Shown: piece by piece, positions 9,534 to 20,556 of the stretch
Position numbering within the stretch: position 1 is the stretch's first letter
How the letters are laid out: each line of letters starts with the position of its first letter
From: Chitinophagaceae bacterium
GTDB lineage: Bacteria; Bacteroidota; Bacteroidia; Chitinophagales; Chitinophagaceae
Direction of reading: 5' to 3'
Length of the DNA stretch: 64,000 nt
Assembly (NCBI GenBank): GCA_016713085.1
Contig: JADJPV010000006.1
Location: 268,477 to 332,476, forward strand
The notes under the pieces: model-generated
Databases searched by the model: none
Told to the model about the DNA's origin: nothing
What the model saw: only the letters and a program-made list of their open reading frames with translations
Made by a program: the position numbers and the translations under genes

Positions 9534-10868
9534 TTAATTACCATCCGGTTTAGCAGCTGTAACAAACGAACTCAATGGCCAGTAGAACTTCTCAAATGGC
9601 ATTGGATTCGCCGGATCGTATGCAGAAATATCTGTGCGTAATAATTTTGCTAAAGGCAGATTCTGATCTTTGATGCTCTTTACAATACAACTCGCCAATT
9701 CATATGCGCCATAAGGATTGAAATGCGTATTATCTTCCAGCTTGGTTGTTTGCCCGGGAAATGTATTGGCCGGGTAATGTACAAATGCTTTAACAGATTC
9801 AGTTGGCCCCCATGCTTCATACAACACTTTGCTCATGGCGTTTAAATCAATTACTGCTACATTTTCTTCTTTTGCAGTTTGACGGACTGCTTCTGGATAT
9901 TCAAGCAGTGTATTAATGGTATGTCCGTCTTTGTCAAAACTTCTTCGATGCATCGATGTCACCAACACCGGTATACCACCCTTCTTTTTCACTTCAGCTA
10001 TATATTGCTTCAATAGTTTTTTGTACGAAGTAAAAGGACCAATACCCGGGCCTTTTTGTTTCATATCATTATGTCCAAACTCAATGAACAAATAATCACC
10101 CGGTTTCATCAGGCTCAAAATTTTCTCCAGGCGTCTTGCACTCAGAAATGAATTCAAAGCTTCGCCACTCTCTGCATAGTTGGCAACAGCCACTTTACCG
10201 GGAGCAAAAAAGCGTGGAATCATTTGTCCCCATGCTGCCCATGGTTCACGGCTTTGATCAACCACAGTAGAATTGCCTGCTAAGAAAATCGTCGTTGCCG
10301 TTTTGTTGGGTGTGATTTCTATTGCACAAACTTTCGGCAATGAATCATTAAACTCAATAGTGAGAAAATTATCCCAATGAAGATATTCGTACTCTCTTGG
10401 TTTTAATTTCACCGCCTTAACAATATTTCCCTTTGCATCACGGATCAAACTGTCTCTTACATTCACGGTAAATGTTTCTGTAATAAGTTGTCCTTTCTTT
10501 GTTTGAATATTTTCCAGCATTAACCTTCTGCATTCTGCACGAACGGTTGTTGCTGAGATACCTTTTTTATCACCGAGAATTAATTTTACATCGTAATTAC
10601 CATCGGGCAGATTTACCGAAAAATAAAATGGTTTGGAAGAAGTGATATAATCTCCGGTTAATGTATTGCCTCCACGATCAACTGCTGTTAGCTCAGAACC
10701 ATTCGTAAAACCATACCCTTTTTCATTGGCATATTTTGATTCAGTTGTAATACTGATATATCCTTTCGTTGCCCTTCCGTTTCCAAAATCGAATTTAAAA
10801 CTTGGCTGTTGAGCTTTAACAAACACACTCACTAACAATACAGCAATTAAAACAAAAGAACGTTTCAT
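9534..10868 (-). CDS. CE12 rhamnogalacturonan acetylesterase (SGNH hydrolase)
   Basis: 444 aa with signal peptide (ends KAQ, residue 20). Residues about 21-185 form an N-terminal beta-sandwich (FKFDFGNGRATKGY, YDVKLILGD). Residues about 193-425 are an SGNH/GDSL esterase: nucleophile S200 in LAGNSTVVDQ, block III GHND near residue 267, and catalytic D379 and H382 in LEDNTHFNPYGAY. CE12 enzymes remove acetyl groups from galacturonate in rhamnogalacturonan, exposing the backbone to other enzymes. The gene starts 3 bp after the GH105 stop codon, so the two are co-transcribed. This is one of the strongest pointers to a rhamnogalacturonan substrate. Confidence 0.88.
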   Translation of the reverse strand: MKRSFVLIAVLLVSVFVKAQQPSFKFDFGNGRATKGYISITTESKYANEKGYGFTNGSELTAVDRGGNTLTGDYITSSKPFYFSVNLPDGNYDVKLILGDKKGISATTVRAECRRLMLENIQTKKGQLITETFTVNVRDSLIRDAKGNIVKAVKLKPREYEYLHWDNFLTIEFNDSLPKVCAIEITPNKTATTIFLAGNSTVVDQSREPWAAWGQMIPRFFAPGKVAVANYAESGEALNSFLSARRLEKILSLMKPGDYLFIEFGHNDMKQKGPGIGPFTSYKKLLKQYIAEVKKKGGIPVLVTSMHRRSFDKDGHTINTLLEYPEAVRQTAKEENVAVIDLNAMSKVLYEAWGPTESVKAFVHYPANTFPGQTTKLEDNTHFNPYGAYELASCIVKSIKDQNLPLAKLLRTDISAYDPANPMPFEKFYWPLSSFVTAAKPDGN

Positions 10869-10871
10869 AAT

Positions 10872-12218
10872 TTATTTTTTCAACAGTTGAAGCGAACTGT
10901 CGTTGATCTCAAATTTGAAATTAGTCAACAGCTGATAAACTTCTGCTCCTGCAAGTATTACGGGCCCATACCCATGTGCAGCATACACATTCACAGGGCG
11001 GTGATAATAAAATGCAGGATCAAATGCCATTCCCGTTCCTACACAGGTTCCTTCCACCTGTCCCTGTGCATTTACTTTTGTAGTTACAGCGTTCCATGCA
11101 AGAATTGCAGCAGGTGCATAGGTCATGGGATCGATCCATCCTTTATTGGCGGCATGTGCAATACAATATGCATAAATAGCTGTGGCTGATGTTTCGAGAT
11201 AAGAATCATTTCTGTCTAACAACTGGTGCCAGAAACCTGTCCCATCCTGGTAACGCAGTAAGCCATTGATATGATCTTTTAATTGCTGTAATACAAAACT
11301 TCTGCCCGGATGATTTTCAGGCAATACATCGAGCAACTCAACTTTTGTAAGCAATGCCCAGCCATTCGCTCTTGCCCATCTGAATTCGGGATGAGTTTGC
11401 ATACTCTCCACCCAGCCATGCATGTACAATCCTTTTTCTTTATTGAACATGCGTTTCGAAAACAGTTTTACCTGGTTCACTGCATCATCAAAATATTGTA
11501 TATCGCCCGTAAGCTTTCCCATTTGTGAAATAGCAGGAACGCCCATGTATAAATCATCGAGCCACAATGTATTTGCCTGCGGACGCATACGTGCCAATGT
11601 TCCATCTTTCAACCTGTATTCTTTTTTTGCAACGTAGTTGATGAGATTATCAATAACAGGGCGAAGGTTTTTATTCAATCCGCTTCTTTGTGCCTTGATC
11701 ATGGAAGCACATACAGCACCTGCATCATCCAGTGCATGCGGATCAATGGGTTGATTCAAAAATCTTTTTTGCCGGATATATTCAATGCTGAATTTCTGCT
11801 TCACCGCAGGGATCCACTTTGCAAGAAAATCAAATCTTGTTTTTACATAATCAGCATATTGCTGATCACCAGTTGTTTCAAATGCACGCTGCATAGCTGA
11901 GTAGGTAACACCCCATTCGTAACTGGTTAAACGAAAATCGCCCTGCTTTACAATTGTATTTGTATCCAGCTGTGATGCATCAGTCACTGGTGCGCCGGTT
12001 TGCTTATTGATCATCTGTGCAGGTGTAACAGCATTCAGATAATTGAATACTTTATCCAGTACTGATTTTACATTTTCCTTTGAAGGAGCACCATAAGGAA
12101 CAGGATAGTCAGGTTTCATTAAATGCAAAGGAGTTGTTACATCATTTTGTTTTTGCTGTGCGTGTACAGTTGCAAAAATTGAAATAAAAAAAATAGACAG
12201 TGGGATGGAGATTCTCAT
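10872..12218 (-). CDS. GH105 unsaturated rhamnogalacturonyl hydrolase (first copy)
   Basis: 448 aa, secreted (signal peptide ends TVHAQ). An (alpha/alpha)6 barrel with conserved WLDDLYMGVP (D221/D222, catalytic Asp region), RWARANGWALL, GFWHQLLDR, ETSATAIYAY and YAAHGYGPVILAG. GH105 enzymes hydrate the double bond of the unsaturated uronate left by a lyase and release it from rhamnose. It is longer than the second GH105 at 39064-40191 and only distantly similar, so the two probably act on different oligomers. It begins the enzyme train about 40 bp after a terminator hairpin (12258-12286) that follows the last susD gene. Confidence 0.87.
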   Translation of the reverse strand: MRISIPLSIFFISIFATVHAQQKQNDVTTPLHLMKPDYPVPYGAPSKENVKSVLDKVFNYLNAVTPAQMINKQTGAPVTDASQLDTNTIVKQGDFRLTSYEWGVTYSAMQRAFETTGDQQYADYVKTRFDFLAKWIPAVKQKFSIEYIRQKRFLNQPIDPHALDDAGAVCASMIKAQRSGLNKNLRPVIDNLINYVAKKEYRLKDGTLARMRPQANTLWLDDLYMGVPAISQMGKLTGDIQYFDDAVNQVKLFSKRMFNKEKGLYMHGWVESMQTHPEFRWARANGWALLTKVELLDVLPENHPGRSFVLQQLKDHINGLLRYQDGTGFWHQLLDRNDSYLETSATAIYAYCIAHAANKGWIDPMTYAPAAILAWNAVTTKVNAQGQVEGTCVGTGMAFDPAFYYHRPVNVYAAHGYGPVILAGAEVYQLLTNFKFEINDSSLQLLKK

Positions 12219-12257
12219 TGTTTTGTTTTTATCTGTTAACCATGGTTGTTACAAACG

Positions 12258-12286
12258 AAAAAGACAGGTACTTTATTCCCTGTCTT
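12258..12286 (-). terminator. terminator after last susD
   Basis: Minus-strand stem AAGACAGG/CCTGTCTT (arms 12279-12286 and 12261-12268) followed by a short U-run. It separates susD from the GH105 enzyme train and could act as an attenuator that lowers enzyme expression relative to SusCD. Confidence 0.65.
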
Positions 12287-12321
12287 CTTCTGACGATTGC
12301 TTGTTGAAAGAACTATTATGA

Positions 12322-14085
12322 TTACCATTTAAATGGCAGATACCAGTCTCTGTTCATTAACTTGGCTCTTGCCTGTGCTGCAGAACCTGACGACACACCT
12401 GACTTGAGCAATTTATTATACACTTTATCAGCAATAAAAGCAGGATCATTTCTGCGGATGGCTACTCTTAATAAATCGGCCCATCTTGTGCCTTCAAATG
12501 CGTTTTCAAGAGCTGTTTCTTTGATCAATCCTGTTTCAATACTGTTTAAACTGTCGGCTGCAGGAATATCCACATTAACGAGGTTTGCCCTTGCCCTGAT
12601 ACCAATATTTCTATACCAGTCTGCACGATAGTAAGGTACACCTGAACTTCCACTGTTTCTTGCATCAAAATTATAAGGATAAGGTTCCCACAATGTATTG
12701 TGATAGTCTGTTACAGTACTTGTTGGGGCAGGATAAGCACCGGCAATACCACTGTTCCAGAATCCCCAGGCCAAACGGTAACGTCCTGCACGGTTGGCGG
12801 CTTCTGCAAAACGCATGTGCAACTGTGTTTGACGGAATAAAAACCACTTGCCATTTTTTACCAGCGGATTGGTTGGTGTGCCAGTAGCATAGTTCAGATA
12901 ATTGTATAAATATTTCATTGCTACGGGCTGTCCGCCAATATCCATCGTACTTAATAATTTTCTTGCATCATAAGGAATTGAACCACCCTGTGCAACTCTT
13001 TGTGTCTCACCATCCCAAAGATCATACACTTCCTGCGATGGCCTTACTAAGTAATCGCCTCCGATGGGAGAAAATAATTTGATTAATGAATTTTCCGGCT
13101 TGAATTTATTATCGAATGGCAACACCCATACCCATTCACGGTCTAAACCTTTTGATCCATAATCCTGATCGAACATCACCCGCCATTGAGAATTATAAAC
13201 AAGCGTTGAAGCATCACCAGCTCTTGAATAACTGATATAGTGATCAAGTGTTCCGTCACTGTCCCATCCAACTTTATAGAAACTGTAATATCTGCCATCT
13301 ACCACTCCCTGTGTTCCTGATTCCATTACCTGGCGGTAATACTCTGCTGATTTCTGATAGTTTCCTTTCCATAAATATAAATCGCCAAGAATCACTTTCT
13401 TATTTACATAAAACTTTTGAGTCTGGTAACCATCAACAGTTATATTAAGATTTGTACCTGCAGGATAAAGATCTTTGAAAGGCAGCCTTTCAGAGAAATT
13501 GATTAAGCTGTCGAGTAAGATATTAAAAGTCAACTTGGGATAATTACCTGCATTCTTTACTTCATCAACATTTTTTAATGAACTGGTTACATAAGGTACT
13601 TCGCCAAAATGAATTCCCAATTGTAAATATAAAAATGTACGTAATGCCCCTATATCTGAATAACGCTGGCTGAATTCAGCTTCCGTCATTCTTTTCTCAT
13701 TCACCATAACCTGAAAATGTTCCAGCACATCATTGCAGTTCAGGATCAGTTCATAAAAAGGTTTGGGACTGGCATAAGGGTTGTTTTCTGTTACAGTGTG
13801 AGTACTGATTTGCCGCAGAGCTTCGTTGGCGTTTGGAGTGCAGTCGAGCAAATCGGCACGCAGCTCATTTAACACAACATAGCGGTCTGCAAGCCCCATA
13901 AACTTTCCGTAAATACCCACTACTGCGGCATCGGCATCGTACACATTCTGATAAGCCTGACTTTCCTCAAGCTGATCCTGTGGTTTTACATCCAACAACT
14001 TTTTGCAGCCTGTTACACTTAACAGCACAGTTGCAACAATTACTGATTTTATTATTCTGAACCTTGTCATAAATTTCATTTTCAA
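12322..14085 (-). CDS. SusD/RagB family glycan-binding lipoprotein (pair 4)
   Basis: 587 aa outer-membrane lipoprotein. Lipobox LLSVTGCKKLLD gives an acylated C27, followed by VKPQDQLEESQAY, the usual SusD start. TPR-like helices are visible (ALRTFLYLQLGIHFGEVPY, VILGDLYLWKGNYQKSAEYY). Near the C-terminus IRRNDPAFI and MNRDWYLPFKW replace the usual NPGY-type end. SusD caps its SusC barrel and hands over bound oligosaccharide. It lies 56 bp after its SusC partner and is closed by a terminator. Confidence 0.88.
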   Translation of the reverse strand: MKMKFMTRFRIIKSVIVATVLLSVTGCKKLLDVKPQDQLEESQAYQNVYDADAAVVGIYGKFMGLADRYVVLNELRADLLDCTPNANEALRQISTHTVTENNPYASPKPFYELILNCNDVLEHFQVMVNEKRMTEAEFSQRYSDIGALRTFLYLQLGIHFGEVPYVTSSLKNVDEVKNAGNYPKLTFNILLDSLINFSERLPFKDLYPAGTNLNITVDGYQTQKFYVNKKVILGDLYLWKGNYQKSAEYYRQVMESGTQGVVDGRYYSFYKVGWDSDGTLDHYISYSRAGDASTLVYNSQWRVMFDQDYGSKGLDREWVWVLPFDNKFKPENSLIKLFSPIGGDYLVRPSQEVYDLWDGETQRVAQGGSIPYDARKLLSTMDIGGQPVAMKYLYNYLNYATGTPTNPLVKNGKWFLFRQTQLHMRFAEAANRAGRYRLAWGFWNSGIAGAYPAPTSTVTDYHNTLWEPYPYNFDARNSGSSGVPYYRADWYRNIGIRARANLVNVDIPAADSLNSIETGLIKETALENAFEGTRWADLLRVAIRRNDPAFIADKVYNKLLKSGVSSGSAAQARAKLMNRDWYLPFKW

Positions 14086-14141
14086 CTTTTCATTAGTAAA
14101 TTATATTCACCAACACTTATTTTAATTTCAACTGATACCTG

Positions 14142-17100
14142 TTACAGGCCAATTCTTGCTCCCAATGATATTGACTTAAATATCGGATCAAGTCCTGTAT
14201 CAATTCCCTGTGCAAATACGCCCGGGCCTGCACTGAATTCAGGATCATAACCCATATACTTTGTAAACGTTAACAGGTTGTTTCCTGTTAGATAAACAGT
14301 TGCATTCTTAACTGCCATTCCTTTGAATGGAATACTGTACGATAAGGATACATTCCTTAGACGCAGGTAAGATCCATCTTCAATCCATCTTGTGCTGAAC
14401 CGGTTATTCCCCATCGGATCGCCATAGGTTGCTTTTGGCATTGCTGTTACCTGGCCATCTGCTCTCCAGCGGTTAACCACACTGTTGAGTTGGTTTTCCA
14501 CTCCGCTTGCAGACTCAAGCCTGTAGCGTAAGTAGTTAAACACCTGGTTTCCTTCTGAGAAAGTAAATAACGCATCCAACTGAAAACGTTTATAAGTCAG
14601 GCGGCTGCTGATACTTCCGAAAAATTTGGGAGTGGGGATGCCTATGATTTGTCTGTCATTTTCATCAATAATATAATCTCCATTCAAATCAAGGAAACGA
14701 ACATCGCCTGCACCAAAATTGCTGTAAGACCCATCAGCATTTTTCTTTTTTAAGCCAGATGAACCTGCTTCGCCTTCAGAACTGAAAACCCCCTTTGCAA
14801 TGTATCCGTAAAACAGATTCGCCTGGCTGCCATTTTGTGTTAATACAGAAGCACCGGCATATTGAGTAACCATACTGTTTCCGGGAATAGAAATCACCTT
14901 GTTTTCATTTGTTGCAAACGTAACTCCAACATCCCATTTCAGATTTACTTTATTGATTGCACGCAGGCTTATGTTTGCTTCAAATCCCTGGTTCTGCATA
15001 CTGCCACTGTTGGTTAGTACACGTTCAAACCCGGAAGCAGAAGGAAGGCTTTCATACGCCAGCATATTTTTTGTTCTGGATTGATAAAGATCAAGACTTA
15101 CTCCTACTCTTTCATTCCATAAAGCCATGTCAAAACCCAGGTTTAATTTTTTGCTTGTTTCCCATTGCAGTGCCGGATTTGGAATTCCATTTCTTACAAG
15201 CCCCTGCATACCCAGTAAGTTCTGAGAGGTATAGGTTTGAATATGATTGTAGTTGCCGATATCATCGTTACCTGAAATGCTGTAGTTGAACCGGAGTTTA
15301 AACAGATCAATTCTTGAATCTGTCATAAAGCTCTCGGATGACAGAAGCCATGCAACACCAACAGATGGCATAATGGCAAATTTGTTTCCGCCAATTGTAA
15401 TTCCGTTTTTAGCCTGGCTGCCAAAACGTGAAGATCCATCCATTGCTGCATTGAATGAAACAAATAATTTTTCTTTATAGTCATAATCGGCATTAAAGTA
15501 GGTATTCATCCAATTCCATTCCTGGATACCACCACCTATTTGTCTTAATGCTGTTACACCATTCTGTACACTGATCAGTTCATCAGTTGCTGAATTATAG
15601 CCAAGTGCAAAATCCTGTTCTGCTTTATTTTTCTGCAGCCTGAACCCCAGTCGTGAAGAAAGATTATGGTTCTGTGCAATTGTTTTTTTGTACTCTAATT
15701 TTGAATCAGAATAAACAGTGAACAGTCTTTTTACCTGCGAACCAAGGCGGCTGTCGGCCACTGCATTACTTAATGTATCATCAGCAACTCCTTTACGGGG
15801 AATAAATATATTTTCCCGCACTTTATCATATACTACACCAAACATTGTAGATGCGTTTAGTGTTTTTGTAATGTCATAATTAAATTTGAAAGAGCCGAAT
15901 AACCGGTAATACTTATTGGTAGCCAGCATATTTTCAATGATTGCAGTTGGATTACTTATTCCGAGGATATCTGTTTCTTCAAGATTTGGAGAAAAGATTC
16001 CCTTCTCATTTACTTCCTGCGATGTTAAGAAAGGAGACTTTGTTAAAGCCAGGAAAATCGGTGCTGTTTTATCAGCATTCCCCTGATTCTTCAGGTTTTG
16101 CTCATTGTAAGTGAAAGACAGGTTTGTTGTTCCTTTAAATCTTTTCGAAAAATTAAACTCTGCGTTGAAGCGTGTGTTATACCTGGTTAAATCTGTATTC
16201 TTAATTACACCATCATTCTTCATGTAACCCATACTTAAAGCATAAGTGGCAATGTTATCTCCACCCGTTACTTTCAGGTAAATATTTTTATTAAAACTGT
16301 TTCTCAATATTTTATTCTGCCAGTTGGTATTGTTGTGATACCTGTAATACTGGCTGTTGCCGCTTGTATCATCATTCATATAAGGTAATGCTGCAATTTC
16401 AGATGAGCTCATTCCCTTTGACTGCAATATTTCACTCAAATAAATTCTGTACGATGAAGCACCCATAACCGGTAACAGATCAGGGGTCATGTTATAACTG
16501 GAAAAAACACCAAAGTCAATACTGGTTGCTTCTTTCTTTGCCCTGTTTGTTGTAATAATAATGGCTCCATTTGCTCCTTTGGTTCCATAAATTGAACTGG
16601 CATCTTTCAGCACAGTAACATTATCAATATCCTGTACGCTGATTAAAGAAAGAGGATTTGTTGCATTGTTTTCAATAATACTTTTTCCATAATCATTCGC
16701 ATCATACAGCATCCCATCGACTACTATCAAAGGACTGTTGGTTCCGTACAGAGAGTTATACCCTCTTAAAAACAGGTTGGCTCCAACACCCGGTGTTCCG
16801 GATCTTTTAATACTGTTCAACCCACTTACCTGCCCCTGCAGCAATGCATCAATTGTTTCATCTGGTCTTTTCCACTCTCCATTGGTATTATAAATACCTG
16901 CTGAAGCAGTGAGGTTTCTTTTTGTTGTAACAAAAAGAGGCATTGTAACCGGTTGCTGAAAAGAGGTATGTGAATCATCGAGCAAAGCCACCTGAAGTGT
17001 TTTGCTTCCTTTCAATGAAACCTGTCTTGATTCATATCCTTCTCCTGTGATCACCACATCTGAAGAATAAGAAGGAACACTGAGTGTAAACTCTCCTTTT

Positions 17101-17323
17101 TCATCTGTAATAGCAGCTGAGAAATTTTTAACCGTTATACTGATCCCCACAAGGCCCTTGCCTGTTGCAGCATCTGTAATTACTCCGGTGAGTGGCAGCC
17201 TTTCTGCTTTTTAACAGGTGCTCCGGTATTTTTCGGGGGAATTGTATCCTGTGCTTTTACAGAATTAAATGCAAACAGCACCGTGGCGAACCCGGCTGCT
17301 TTTATCAGATTATGCAATTTCAT
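14142..17323 (-). CDS. SusC/RagA TonB-dependent receptor (pair 4), one frameshift near N-terminus
   Basis: Outer-membrane active transporter for oligosaccharides, powered through TonB. The long ORF (about 1000 aa) has the plug domain (LFLRGYNSLYGTNSPLIVVDG, NVTVLKDASSIYGTKGANGAIIITT) and a beta-barrel ending in SLGARIGL. The signal peptide lies upstream in another frame: ATG at 17321-17323 gives MKLHNLIKAAGFATVLFAF. One extra A in the T5/A5 run at 17208-17212 joins it to ERLPLTGVITDAATGKGLVG, the carboxypeptidase-like beta-sandwich. The span is one base short of a multiple of three, as expected. An in-frame ATG at 17332 is an alternative start. Confidence 0.87.
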
Positions 17324-17364
17324 TTTAGTCATTTCTAATATCAATTTTTGTCAGACTGTCTTTA

Positions 17365-18807
17365 TTATAAACTTGGCACCAGCTTAATATAATCGCAAAC
17401 AATAGGATTCGTAGCAGCAACAGTTGTGTTAGCCGCAACTAAATAAATACTATATACAGGTTTATACTGTGTCATTGTAAACTCGCCGATATACACTTCG
17501 TTCGGGTTATTTACTGCCACGGTGGTATATGGAAAAGTTGTTGAGGCAGCTATTCCAATTCCCAGTTTTTGTGTATATGTTGTTGTTTGAAAATCATTTA
17601 CAGCCAGCCAGTAAGCCTTATACTTGATGGATGGAACTTCAGTAATATCATAACGGATATTAAACAATGCAACACCGTGACTAAAGACTAATACATCTTT
17701 AAAATCTTTCCCTGATACGGAATTATACCTGTCTCTGAAATAGGTATTGCCTCTTCTGTCGTGACTTGTTGCTGCATAATTTTCCGCTTCAATCAGGTAA
17801 GGCTTAAACTTGCTTACTGGCTGAACATCTGCTTTATTCAGAATATAAATAATTCCATTACTTGTTTTGATTGTTTTTACAATGGCTGATCTGTTCACCG
17901 GCAGCTTCGTGCCAAATTTTGAAACAATTGTATCGGGTATAGAAGATGGATTATAAACGGTATCTATTGCAAAGTCTTTCAGTACATTCCAGCTTGTTAC
18001 AAGTTTATTACTGTCGGGAGTTCCAGTAACAAAGTAGGGAGTATATTTTGTTACTTCAGCATCCCATGCTGCATCTTCCAGCATGAAGAGTGTATATTGT
18101 TTTTTCTCATCTCTTAAATCATATACTTTATTCCAGAAGAGATTGGTATAAATTGAATCCGTACCGGGTTGGTATATCGGGTCTCCTGTTGCAGGATTCA
18201 CACCGATAATCACAGCATTGGATGTATCAAACACATTTCTGAAAAGAGAAAGCATAAAATCTTTCTGCTTCACAGGAGCAGCTGTATTCGTACTTATAAA
18301 CTCCCAGCTGTTATCAAGTGCCGGCAGCATTTTATCAACAACCTGTAAAATACCATTAGATGCATATTTATCTGCTACAGTGATATTTGCCTCTTCTATT
18401 TTAGAACTCTGCATGTTATTATACTTCCCGCTTAGCATGATAATGCGTGTAAGAGAAGCGACATTCCTCGTAGAGTAAAGCTGAATGGCAATATGATTAC
18501 CTACAAATTTCTTCAGCTTAACCGGATCGTTTACAATAGCAGCATCGAGTGTTGCCAATGCGCTGTTAACCGGCGCAAAAACTGTATAGTTTTTTGAAGA
18601 AGAAATCACTTTATCATATCCTGTTTGCAGCAGGTATTTTGAAAAAGTGCTCAGCTCTGCATCAGAACTGATTACTTCAGCCAGTGTTTTATCCAATGAA
18701 TCATCTGTTACTGCATTATGTTCTTCTGTAAGCTTTTTACACCCGTAAAACAACAGAACGGACATGCTCACTGCAAACAACATCAAACTTTTATACCTGA
18801 ACTTCAT
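17365..18807 (-). CDS. FAS1 (fasciclin) lipoprotein with C-terminal CBM-like domain
   Basis: 480 aa lipoprotein (LLFYGCKK, C23). Residues about 40-165 are a FAS1 domain (AELSTFSKYLLQTGYDKVI, YTVFAPVNSALATLD, LQVVDKMLP). Residues about 165-330 look like a second, divergent FAS1 domain ending NGIIYILNKADV. Residues about 335-480 form a beta-sandwich (PYLIEAENYAATSHDRRGN, NEVYIGEFTM, VCDYIKLVPSL) that resembles CBM6/35-type modules. It lies between two SusCD pairs in one transcription unit, 42 bp before the next SusC. I infer a surface glycan-binding role; FAS1 domains are otherwise known for adhesion. Confidence 0.72.
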   Translation of the reverse strand: MKFRYKSLMLFAVSMSVLLFYGCKKLTEEHNAVTDDSLDKTLAEVISSDAELSTFSKYLLQTGYDKVISSSKNYTVFAPVNSALATLDAAIVNDPVKLKKFVGNHIAIQLYSTRNVASLTRIIMLSGKYNNMQSSKIEEANITVADKYASNGILQVVDKMLPALDNSWEFISTNTAAPVKQKDFMLSLFRNVFDTSNAVIIGVNPATGDPIYQPGTDSIYTNLFWNKVYDLRDEKKQYTLFMLEDAAWDAEVTKYTPYFVTGTPDSNKLVTSWNVLKDFAIDTVYNPSSIPDTIVSKFGTKLPVNRSAIVKTIKTSNGIIYILNKADVQPVSKFKPYLIEAENYAATSHDRRGNTYFRDRYNSVSGKDFKDVLVFSHGVALFNIRYDITEVPSIKYKAYWLAVNDFQTTTYTQKLGIGIAASTTFPYTTVAVNNPNEVYIGEFTMTQYKPVYSIYLVAANTTVAATNPIVCDYIKLVPSL

Positions 18808-18852
18808 TTCTTATTATTTTATGTTACCTGTCAAATTTGTTCTATGTGAGTT

Positions 18853-20544
18853 TTAAAAATAAATCATCGTGCCATTTGGCTGGAATCTTGGCAATACCTG
18901 ATTATCATCAATTGGTATAAAGTGAATCATATCCAGGTTATTATTATTCTGTGTACCTACTAATGGTGTAATCCTGATAATCTGCTGTTGAGTAGTTGTA
19001 AACTCAATTACCCCTACCTGTCTTGAAGCCCACAGATTACTTGTATTTTCAGTATACCGCTTCCATCCAATTGCTTCCAGTTCTGCATCAGTACCGGCAG
19101 GGCGTGTTTCTGTAAAATTCATAGTACGCTGCATTAATACTCCGTTTACTTCTACCTGGCAAAGCATATTTGAGCTGCTGGATTGCTTTTGTTGTCTGTA
19201 ACAAACCCACACCTTATACTTTCCTTTAATAATGGGAGGGGTTCTCATTTCCCACCATACCGGTCTTGCCGGCAAACCCATAGGCAGCATATTTACATCA
19301 CTGTTATAACCATAATTTGTAATAGAACTTGCTGCAGAATAGAGGTATGATAATGTGTTTGTACCTGCTAAAGAGCCCCAGCCCCAATAATGATCTTTAA
19401 TTGGATTATCTGCCTGAGTTGGTCTGCCGAAATTATAATTGGCTTTTTTGTAATACGCAGGCAGTTTCATAATTTCCGTAAACGAAGAAACATCCCAGTA
19501 AAGCGGAGCAGGTTTTCTAAACTTTACCATAAAATGTGCAGCAGCGTCATGCCATACACCATTTGTTGCAGCGAGGTCGCTATTTGCCCTGTTTAATGTT
19601 ATTCCCTGTTCAAGAACACCGTTAAACACATCCTGATTTAAAACTACTTCCTGGTTAATTAATTTCACACTAATTACTTCCTGCGGCAGTAATGTTTCGT
19701 GTGTTGAAACAGTAATAATATCACCTAAAAATTTAAGCCCTTGTGATATGTGATAAGCCACATACATATGTAAACTGTCGTTGGTATTGGCAGGGTTTCC
19801 TGTTTGAGAGTATTTTGTTTTTAATGCAGCATAGGTTGCAAAGCCACTATCAGCAAGTGCCTGGTTGCTTTCGGCAAAGACTGTTACCCATTTTTTAGAT
19901 GTGTCTGCATCAACTGTATTCAACTTTACAAAGAACCCGGTTTCTTTCATTGCCTGAACAAAAATGGAATACTCTGGTTTTTCTTCCAGCTGCTGAGCAA
20001 TTGTTTTAGTGGCAGGAAGCAGCACATTATCGATGATATGAATAATCCCGTTTCCTACCCTGATATTTGATTCCAGAACAGATGCCTGGCGGTTGATAAC
20101 GTAGCTGGAAACTCCATTCTTGTTATTTACAGAAGTAACAAGATACTGACCATACATAGTTATTACCGGCAGTTTTCCATCAGTAAACGAATTGGTGTAA
20201 ACCGTATCCTCCAGCAGGTGAAGACGTACCATATCCTTTAGTACATTCATATCTGCAGCATCAACTGAAGCGGCTCCAATTTTTTGCAGATAGGTTGTTA
20301 CACCAGCATTGGTTGGAGCAAAAAGCGTATATGCGCCATAAGCATTCAGATAGGCAGAGTTTCCTGTTCTGTCAAGAATTTGTTTGAACAAAGAAAAAGA
20401 ATCAATCCTTTTATCGAGGTAACCAACCATATTTACGTCGTCGGTAGTTGATTCATCAATTTTCAGTTTTTTGCAACCGGGAATAAAAACTAATGCCATG
20501 ATTAGTGTAATCAGCCCTGATATGATAAACAGATTTTTTTTCAT
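18853..20544 (-). CDS. FAS1 (fasciclin) lipoprotein with C-terminal beta-sandwich domain
   Basis: 563 aa lipoprotein (FIPGCKK, C24). Two FAS1 domains: residues about 50-185 (FSLFKQILDRTGNSAYL, YTLFAPTNAGVTTYL, GNGIIHIIDNVLLP) and about 190-345 (YSIFVQAMKETGFFVKL, AAHFMVKF). Residues about 350-563 (YWDVSSFTEIMKLPAYY, KYKVWVCYRQQ, DMIHFIPIDDNQVLPR) form a C-terminal beta-sandwich like those found on glycan-binding surface proteins. It starts 12 bp after the upstream susD stop and precedes the second FAS1 gene by 45 bp, so the tandem FAS1 genes are co-expressed with SusCD. Function is inferred from context only. Confidence 0.7.
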   Translation of the reverse strand: MKKNLFIISGLITLIMALVFIPGCKKLKIDESTTDDVNMVGYLDKRIDSFSLFKQILDRTGNSAYLNAYGAYTLFAPTNAGVTTYLQKIGAASVDAADMNVLKDMVRLHLLEDTVYTNSFTDGKLPVITMYGQYLVTSVNNKNGVSSYVINRQASVLESNIRVGNGIIHIIDNVLLPATKTIAQQLEEKPEYSIFVQAMKETGFFVKLNTVDADTSKKWVTVFAESNQALADSGFATYAALKTKYSQTGNPANTNDSLHMYVAYHISQGLKFLGDIITVSTHETLLPQEVISVKLINQEVVLNQDVFNGVLEQGITLNRANSDLAATNGVWHDAAAHFMVKFRKPAPLYWDVSSFTEIMKLPAYYKKANYNFGRPTQADNPIKDHYWGWGSLAGTNTLSYLYSAASSITNYGYNSDVNMLPMGLPARPVWWEMRTPPIIKGKYKVWVCYRQQKQSSSSNMLCQVEVNGVLMQRTMNFTETRPAGTDAELEAIGWKRYTENTSNLWASRQVGVIEFTTTQQQIIRITPLVGTQNNNNLDMIHFIPIDDNQVLPRFQPNGTMIYF

Positions 20545-20556
20545 GTGCTGTTTTTA